DNA of 64,000 nucleotides from UBA1426 sp052034085 (GTDB lineage Bacteria; Bacillota; Clostridia; Peptostreptococcales; Anaerovoracaceae): the NCBI GenBank assembly GCA_052034085.1, contig JBPOJA010000009.1, positions 1-64,000 on the forward strand, in the 5' to 3' direction. Made by a program: the position numbers and the translations under genes. Under the pieces are notes generated by a model. The model made no database searches, was not told the DNA's origin, and was given only the letters and a program-made list of their open reading frames with translations. Positions 58,923-64,000 of the stretch are shown here, in pieces. The stretch's first letter is position 1. Each line of letters begins with the position of its first letter.

Positions 58923-60598
58923 CAGATAAGCAATGGTTATTCCCCAAAATCCAAAAAGGCGGAGATATTTACAGGCATATACTGGAAGCCAGAGGTATTG
59001 TCAGTGACGAAGATAAAGAAGAGTTTCTTTCAGCTCAGCCCAGACTGACTCATGATCCTTTTTTGATGAAAAACATGGAGAAAGTATGTTGCAGAATACT
59101 TTCAGCCATAGATAAGCATGAAAAAATATGCATATATGGAGATTATGATGCCGACGGTATCTGCTCTGTGAGCCTGCTCATGGATATATTCCAAAAGCTC
59201 GGGGCAGATATCTTCTATTATATACCATCCAGATTTGCGGAGGGATATGGCCTTAACAAGGATGCCATAGATACAATAATAGACCGAGGAGCGGGCCTTA
59301 TTGTTACAGTGGACTGCGGAGTTGCAGCATTGGAAGAGGTCGCCTATGCCAAAACACGCGGTTTTGAAATAATTGTAACAGATCATCACAATGTGGGAGA
59401 AAAAAAGCCGGATACACTGGTCATTAATCCAAAACAGGTAGATTGTGAATATCCGGAAAAAAATCTTTCCGGCTGCGGGGTTGCTTTCAAGCTGGCACAG
59501 GCTCTTCAGCGGAGAAGACCTGATATTCTGACTAAATCCGATCTCAATAAAGTCCTGGATCTGGTGTCAATAGCAACAATTGGTGATATTGTTCCACTAT
59601 TGGGCGAAAACCGTACTCTGATAAAATATGGGATGAAAAATCTCGCAGAGGGCAGAAGAGTGGGGCTTGCTGCGCTGCTGAAACAAATTGGGCTGTCCGG
59701 AGAAACGCTGAAGGCAGAGCAGGTTGCCTACGGCATTGTTCCTTATTTGAATGCTGCAGGCAGAATGTTTTCAGCAGATCTTGCAGTGGAGCTGCTTGTG
59801 GCTGAAAATGAAGAGCATGCTGCAGAGCTGGCCATAAGCCTTGCAGACCACAATCAGGACAGAAAAAACAAGCAGGGCAATGCCTTGAAAGACGCCCTGG
59901 AAGCATTGGAAAGCAGGGAGGATGACTATAAATTTATCATGCTCAGGCTTGAGGAGGCCCATGAAGGTGTAACCGGCATAGTAGCAGGGAAAATAAAGGA
60001 TTTATATAACTTGCCTGCAATCATCTTTTCGCCTATTGGAAAAGGAAGACTTAAGGGCACAGGGAGAAGCATTACGGGGTTGAATCTTTATGAAATGCTT
60101 TTACCGTACAGCAATCTGTATGAAAAATTCGGCGGGCACGAAGGAGCCTGCGGCCTCACAATGAAAGCAGACCACTATAAGGATCTGGAAGAGAAGTTGC
60201 AACAAAAAGCAACCATGATGTTTGATGCCGATCCGGATTTATTTGTTTATAAACTGGTGATTGAGGGCTGCATAAGCAGGGAAAATGATCTCTGGAAACT
60301 TGCCAATGAGTTGGAGAAACTGGAGCCATTTGGCCAGGGCAATCCAAAGCCCCTGCTGGCTTTGAAAAGTGCTGTAATAAGTTCACCTGTATATATGGGT
60401 GAGGATGGCAGACATGTGAAATTTCAAGCCGACAGAATGAGCTGTATTTTTTTCGGAGGCAGTGAAAGGGTTAAGCAGTTTTATGAGGATGGGAATCCTG
60501 TTGATCTAGTCGGATATCTGGAAATCAACCGCTGGAACGGGGAAGAAAAACTGCAGTTCATGGTTGAGGAAATCAGGTACAGCGAATCAACTTATTGA
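58919..60598 (+). CDS. recJ: Single-stranded-DNA-specific exonuclease RecJ
   Basis: A 559-residue 5'-3' exonuclease of DNA repair. DHH-family metal motifs are DYDADGICS (about residues 79-87), VDCGV and TDHHNVG (the DHH motif), then the DHHA1 motif GGHEGACGLTM and an OB fold. ATG 58919 overlaps the peptidase stop by 4 bases. It is the compact form common in Firmicutes. Confidence 0.95.
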   Translation: MTDKQWLFPKIQKGGDIYRHILEARGIVSDEDKEEFLSAQPRLTHDPFLMKNMEKVCCRILSAIDKHEKICIYGDYDADGICSVSLLMDIFQKLGADIFYYIPSRFAEGYGLNKDAIDTIIDRGAGLIVTVDCGVAALEEVAYAKTRGFEIIVTDHHNVGEKKPDTLVINPKQVDCEYPEKNLSGCGVAFKLAQALQRRRPDILTKSDLNKVLDLVSIATIGDIVPLLGENRTLIKYGMKNLAEGRRVGLAALLKQIGLSGETLKAEQVAYGIVPYLNAAGRMFSADLAVELLVAENEEHAAELAISLADHNQDRKNKQGNALKDALEALESREDDYKFIMLRLEEAHEGVTGIVAGKIKDLYNLPAIIFSPIGKGRLKGTGRSITGLNLYEMLLPYSNLYEKFGGHEGACGLTMKADHYKDLEEKLQQKATMMFDADPDLFVYKLVIEGCISRENDLWKLANELEKLEPFGQGNPKPLLALKSAVISSPVYMGEDGRHVKFQADRMSCIFFGGSERVKQFYEDGNPVDLVGYLEINRWNGEEKLQFMVEEIRYSESTY

Positions 60599-60636
60599 CA
60601 GCGAATGAGCATAGCTTAAAGGAGCAGACTGCAACT

Positions 60637-61800
60637 ATGATTGTATTGAAGAAAAGAAATTTAATAATAATTCTGATTCTTGCATTGCTGATGGGCGTGT
60701 TAGGGATGGCTCTTTATGATGTGGCCCATAGTAAAATTGCTGACGAAAAAAGTATCAGTGCCAAGGATCTGGAGGAGTTTTACCGGCTAAAAAAGGATTA
60801 TGGCAAACTGGATGAACTTAAAGACTTAATAAATGAAAAATACTATATAAGCATCGATGAGGACAGACTTTATGAAGGCATATACAAGGGACTTTTCGCA
60901 GGAATCGAAGATCCTTATTCGTCTTATCTTACAAAAAAGGAGTATGAAGACCTGATGATTGCAGCATCAGGAGAGTATGAAGGCATAGGTGTGACTATAG
61001 CGCCGGATAAGATGGGTTTCATAAATGTGGTTGCTCCCATTGAGGACAGCCCTGCCTACAAGGCAGGAATCAAGCCTGAAGATAAGATAATTGAGGTTGA
61101 CGGTAAAGAGTACAGTGCCGACAGCATCGATGCTGCCGCTTCTGCCATGAGAGGGAAAAGCGGTACGACAGTCTCACTGAAAATAATGAGAGAGAAAGAA
61201 TTTATCGAACTGGAAATAAAGAGAGCCAATATTGTTCTGGAAACTGTAAAAAGTGAGATTATTGATGATACCATAGGCTATATACGCATAAGTGCATTCG
61301 AAAAAAATACTGCAAAAGATTTCAATGAGGTTTTGAGAGATTTTGAAATTAGAGGCCTGGAGGGACTCATAATCGATTTGCGGGATAATCCGGGAGGCCT
61401 GGTAGATATCAGTGTGTCAGTTGCCGATGCACTTCTGCCTGAAGGGATTATCACTTACACTGAAGACAGGAAGGGCAGCAAGCACTATTATAAGTCCGAT
61501 GCCACAGCGACCTCTATACCATATGTAATATTAATTAACGGAGCCTCGGCAAGCGCCTCGGAAATAGTGGCGGGAGCTGTTAAAGGAAATGAGGGAGGGC
61601 CCCTGGTAGGCACAAGGAGCTATGGCAAGGGTATCATACAGGAGATAGTGCAGCTAAAGGATGGAGATGCGACTAAGTTGACCATTATGCAGTATTATTC
61701 ACCCAAAGGCGAGCAGATTCACGAAAAAGGCATAGAGCCGGACTATATAGTTGAATCTGCCGAAGAGCAGCTGGATAAGGCCCTGGAACTGCTAAAATAG
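60637..61800 (+). CDS. C-terminal processing peptidase (S41 family)
   Basis: A 387-residue membrane-anchored serine protease outside the membrane. An N-terminal anchor (about 7-25), a PDZ domain (about 100-180, with GIKPEDKIIEVDG) and the S41 domain with the Ser nucleophile in GASASASEIVAGA and the Lys in YGKGIIQ are seen. ATG 60637 is chosen (AAAGGAG upstream, slightly long spacing); TTG 60646 is the alternative. It may control hydrolases of the preceding division genes by cleavage. Confidence 0.94.
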   Translation: MIVLKKRNLIIILILALLMGVLGMALYDVAHSKIADEKSISAKDLEEFYRLKKDYGKLDELKDLINEKYYISIDEDRLYEGIYKGLFAGIEDPYSSYLTKKEYEDLMIAASGEYEGIGVTIAPDKMGFINVVAPIEDSPAYKAGIKPEDKIIEVDGKEYSADSIDAAASAMRGKSGTTVSLKIMREKEFIELEIKRANIVLETVKSEIIDDTIGYIRISAFEKNTAKDFNEVLRDFEIRGLEGLIIDLRDNPGGLVDISVSVADALLPEGIITYTEDRKGSKHYYKSDATATSIPYVILINGASASASEIVAGAVKGNEGGPLVGTRSYGKGIIQEIVQLKDGDATKLTIMQYYSPKGEQIHEKGIEPDYIVESAEEQLDKALELLK

Positions 61801-61801
61801 G

Positions 61802-62101
61802 TTATTCACTTTCCGCCATTCTGTCCAGTATAAGTCTGTATCCGTCGGCACCATACAAAAGGCATTTGTTAACGCGGCTGATGGTGGCCGCACTGGCTCC
61901 CGTAGTATTTTCAATTTCGCTGTAGGTTTTCTTTTCATTGAGAAGCTTTGCTACCTGAAAGCGCTGAACAATCGCCTGAAGCTCCTTGATTGTGCATATA
62001 TCATCGAAGAATCTATAACACTCCTCCCTGTTTTTTAAAAGTAGGATGGCTTCGAAAAGTTCATCGGCTTCATGACTGACAATTTTGGAGTTAAAGCTCA
62101 T
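61802..62101 (-). CDS. YerC/YecD-type TrpR-like regulator
   Basis: A 99-residue DNA-binding protein related to the Trp repressor. The helix-turn-helix is in KKTYSEIENTTGASAATISRVNKCL, and the acidic N-terminal part (ELFEAILLLKNREECYRFFDD) fits the YerC/YecD group, whose function is little studied. It is the only gene on the minus strand. A strong RBS (GGGAGGTG on the minus strand) precedes the ATG, and a perfect inverted repeat lies between its -10 and the RBS, so it probably represses itself. Confidence 0.93.
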   Translation of the reverse strand: MSFNSKIVSHEADELFEAILLLKNREECYRFFDDICTIKELQAIVQRFQVAKLLNEKKTYSEIENTTGASAATISRVNKCLLYGADGYRLILDRMAESE

Positions 62102-62116
62102 TTTACACCTCCCGTG

Positions 62117-62138
62117 TCACTTTAATGCTTTAAAGTGA
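62117..62138. promoter_or_regulatory. Operator-like inverted repeat between yerC and the PPTase gene
   Basis: TCACTTTAA-tgct-TTAAAGTGA is a perfect 9-base inverted repeat. It covers the start region of the minus-strand promoter, an ideal repressor position. The nearby TrpR-like gene is the obvious candidate binder. Confidence 0.7.
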
Positions 62139-62148
62139 TGCTGGCATA

Positions 62149-62176
62149 ATTATACGACAGAAAAAGAATAAGTCAA
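62149..62176 (-). promoter_or_regulatory. Promoter of the yerC-type gene
   Basis: Read on the minus strand: TTGACT (62176-62171), a 16-base spacer and TATAAT (62154-62149). The -35 directly abuts the start codon of the divergent phosphopantetheinyl transferase gene. Confidence 0.75.
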
Positions 62177-62746
62177 ATGGAAATACATCTTTACAAAACT
62201 GAAGAAGTTGAAAATGCACATCAATTGATAAGTGAGCTTGCCGGAAGAAGATATAACCTTTCACCTAATCCCGAAGTAAACATTGCCAGCAATGGCAAGC
62301 CGTATTTTAAAGATATTGATTTTGTACATTTTTCAGTAAGCCATTCGGGCGGAATATGGGCCCTGGCCATGCATGACAAACCGGTGGGCCTCGACATCGA
62401 ATTCAGGAAAAAGGGACTTGACAATTATTTGAAGCTTGCAGAAAGGTTCTTTACTGTGCAGGAATATGACTATGTCAAAATGAATGGGCTGGGGGGATTT
62501 TTGAGGATATGGGTCAGGAAAGAGGCTTGTATGAAACTTACCGGGCAGGGTTTATCCGGCGGGCTGAGAAGTTTTACTGTAATTGGGAACAAAAGGATGA
62601 AGAGGAAAACCGACATGGGCTATGTAATTGAATTCAGCGTTATGAAGGATTTACATGGAGCCATCTGCACCAAAGATTGCATCAGGAAAAAGGATATTGA
62701 TATAATACCACATGGCAGCCTCAGAGAGTCAATTCCCGGAGAATGA
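62177..62746 (+). CDS. 4'-phosphopantetheinyl transferase (Sfp-like)
   Basis: A 189-residue enzyme that attaches 4'-phosphopantetheine from CoA to carrier proteins. Marks are FSVSHSGG, VGLDIEF (metal-binding D-x-E) and IWVRKEACMKLTGQG (the W-x-x-K-E-A-x-x-K motif). It is slightly shorter than Sfp (about 220). The ATG has no clear RBS and lies next to the yerC -35 box; a -10-like TGGCATAAT at 62143-62150 may serve it. No polyketide or NRPS genes are near, so the carrier is probably the fatty acid ACP or a single peptide carrier. Confidence 0.9.
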   Translation: MEIHLYKTEEVENAHQLISELAGRRYNLSPNPEVNIASNGKPYFKDIDFVHFSVSHSGGIWALAMHDKPVGLDIEFRKKGLDNYLKLAERFFTVQEYDYVKMNGLGGFLRIWVRKEACMKLTGQGLSGGLRSFTVIGNKRMKRKTDMGYVIEFSVMKDLHGAICTKDCIRKKDIDIIPHGSLRESIPGE

Positions 62747-62756
62747 GAAAAAGAAT

Positions 62757-63242
62757 ATGGAAACAGACAGAAAGACAAGCGGATCAAAAAAATCAGCAGA
62801 GACCGTGGCCCTTAGCTATATTTCATATAGGGACAGAAGCAGGCTGGAGCTCAGACAACACCTGGAAAAAAAGGAATACAGCCCGGAAGAAATAGAAGTC
62901 TGCCTTAAAAATCTGGAAGAGTGGGGTCTCCTGGATGATGAAAATTTCTGCAGAAAATACATCAGATACAGCAAAGAAAAACAAAGGGGCCCTGTCAGAA
63001 TTCGCGCCGACCTGCGGGAGAAGGGCTTGGACGGCCAAATCATTGAAGCTTGCATGGATGAGGAATACAGCAGGGAAGAAGAACTGGCTGCCGCCCGGGA
63101 TCTTGCAGAAAGGATGCTGGCTAATGAGAAAGAAAAACCCCTGGATGAAAGGATGGCAGGAAGAATTGCAAGATGCCTGATATCCAGAGGATTCAGTGGA
63201 CATGTGGTTTTCACAGTACTGGGCATGCTGAAATCATCTTGA
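62757..63242 (+). CDS. recX: Regulatory protein RecX
   Basis: A 161-residue modulator of RecA filaments with three-helix repeats. Marks are ALSYISYRDRSRLELRQHLEKK, EEWGLLDDENFCRKYI and the RGPVRIRADLREKGLD segment. ATG 62757 starts at METDRK; the ATG at 62712 inside the previous gene is possible. Neither has a strong RBS. recX is short of the C-terminal part seen in longer members but complete. Confidence 0.9.
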   Translation: METDRKTSGSKKSAETVALSYISYRDRSRLELRQHLEKKEYSPEEIEVCLKNLEEWGLLDDENFCRKYIRYSKEKQRGPVRIRADLREKGLDGQIIEACMDEEYSREEELAAARDLAERMLANEKEKPLDERMAGRIARCLISRGFSGHVVFTVLGMLKSS

Positions 63243-63302
63243 CACAAACACGGCTTGTAGATAAAATAATATAATGATTTTAGAACATGTAAGGAGCAAA
63301 AA

Positions 63303-64000
63303 ATGTTTGAAAATTTATCAGAAAAACCGATAGCAGAGGTGCAGAAGGAACAGGCTGATCGATGGGATGATGAAAACCTCCTGGAAAAATGCGTAACAAC
63401 CAGGGAAGGCAGGCCTTCCTTCGTTTTTTATGAAGGCCCTCCAACAGCAAACGGCAGCCCGGGAATACACCATGTCATTGCCAGAACACTGAAGGATTCG
63501 GTTCTAAGACATAAAACCATGCAGGGATTTGCGGTTAAACGTAAAGCCGGATGGGATACTCACGGCCTGCCTGTTGAGATTGAAGTGGAAAAACAGCTCA
63601 AAATGAGCGGCAAGCAGGATATAGAAAAATACGGTATCAAAGAGTTCAATCAGAAGTGTCGCGAATCGGTTTTCAAATATGAAAAAGAATGGCGTGAAAT
63701 GACCAGGCGCATGGGTTATCTGATAGATATGGATGATCCTTACATAACTTTGGACAATGATTACATAGAAAGCATCTGGTGGATACTGAAGGAGTTCTAT
63801 AAAGCGGGTCTTATTTATGAAGGACATAAGATTTTACCCTATTGTCCACGTTGCGGGACGGGGCTGGCTTCCCATGAGGTTGCCCTGGGGTATAAGGAGA
63901 TAAAATCCAATACTATAACTGCTAAGTTTAAAAGAAAAGATAAGGATGAGTATTTCCTGGCATGGACTACAACCCCCTGGACTCTGGCTTCAAACGTATC
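63303..64000 (+). CDS. ileS: Isoleucyl-tRNA synthetase (partial, 5' end)
   Basis: The first 232 codons of a class I synthetase, cut by the window end. AAGGAG precedes the ATG. VFYEGPPTANGSPGIHHVIARTLKD is split by the HIGH motif position, here GIHH instead of HxGH; RKAGWDTHGLPVEIEVEKQL and YCPRCGTGLASHEVALGYKE are characteristic of IleRS of the eukaryotic-like (type 2) group found in many Clostridia. The rest of the gene lies beyond the window. Confidence 0.93.
   Translation, partial: MFENLSEKPIAEVQKEQADRWDDENLLEKCVTTREGRPSFVFYEGPPTANGSPGIHHVIARTLKDSVLRHKTMQGFAVKRKAGWDTHGLPVEIEVEKQLKMSGKQDIEKYGIKEFNQKCRESVFKYEKEWREMTRRMGYLIDMDDPYITLDNDYIESIWWILKEFYKAGLIYEGHKILPYCPRCGTGLASHEVALGYKEIKSNTITAKFKRKDKDEYFLAWTTTPWTLASNV

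Overview
The window reads as chromosomal DNA of a low-to-moderate GC Gram-positive anaerobe of the class Clostridia (Firmicutes). The evidence is the S-layer homology (SLH) anchored proteins, ECF-type importers, rubrerythrin, a tungsten-type aldehyde:ferredoxin oxidoreductase, frequent TTG starts with strong AGGAGG sites, and Firmicute gene orders such as pcrA-ligA and SRP RNA-dnaX-ybaB-recR. An amino-acid-fermenting Tissierellia or Sedimentibacter-like organism would fit, but genus is a guess. All genes but one (a YerC-type regulator at 61802-62101) lie on the + strand.

Layout. (1) 164-2054: hflX and a YigZ-family gene. (2) 2159-10099: a catabolic island with a YheO/PAS-type regulator, a tryptophanase/tyrosine phenol-lyase family lyase, an aldehyde:ferredoxin oxidoreductase, a MoaD/ThiS-like protein, a 41-residue membrane peptide, a sodium:solute symporter, an unknown protein with an internal duplication, and an OFA-type MFS transporter. 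(3) 10155-29482: one about 19-kb co-directional surface and transport operon. It starts with a good promoter and a leader that resembles a molybdenum/tungsten cofactor (Moco/Tuco) riboswitch with visible alternative terminator pairings. It then encodes a 2893-residue S-layer protein with about ten sulfite-oxidase-fold (SUOX-like) repeats, a second SLH protein, a 66-residue protein, a complete ECF importer with an extra membrane-anchored SUOX-like subunit, a MobB-like GTPase, two lipoproteins with SUOX-like domains, an FMN-binding/SUOX fusion, and a small His-containing membrane protein. (4) 29500-31005: a 15-tRNA array with promoter and terminator. (5) 31080-43264: housekeeping genes (nucleoside kinase, psuK-psuG, rubrerythrin, pcrA, ligA, an AIR-synthase-like gene, SRP RNA, dnaX, ybaB, recR). 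(6) 43408-46801: a tandemly duplicated two-gene module of symporter plus tiny membrane peptide. (7) 46948-64000: uvrB-uvrA, pncB, a branched-chain aminotransferase, a hydrolase, a ParA-like gene, ftsE-ftsX-peptidase-recJ-ctp, yerC, a phosphopantetheinyl transferase, recX and the start of ileS.

The most striking part is region 3. The same non-cytoplasmic SUOX-like fold occurs in six proteins of the operon. The operon also carries a MobB homologue, an importer of unassigned substrate and a leader that appears to switch transcription off when a ligand is bound. Together these suggest a dedicated surface system that captures, imports or handles a pterin-metal cofactor or a precursor, possibly coupled to extracytoplasmic flavin electron transfer. 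The neighbouring tungsten-type oxidoreductase would be a consumer of that cofactor. This is inference from context; the riboswitch class and the transported substrate are not proven by the sequence alone.
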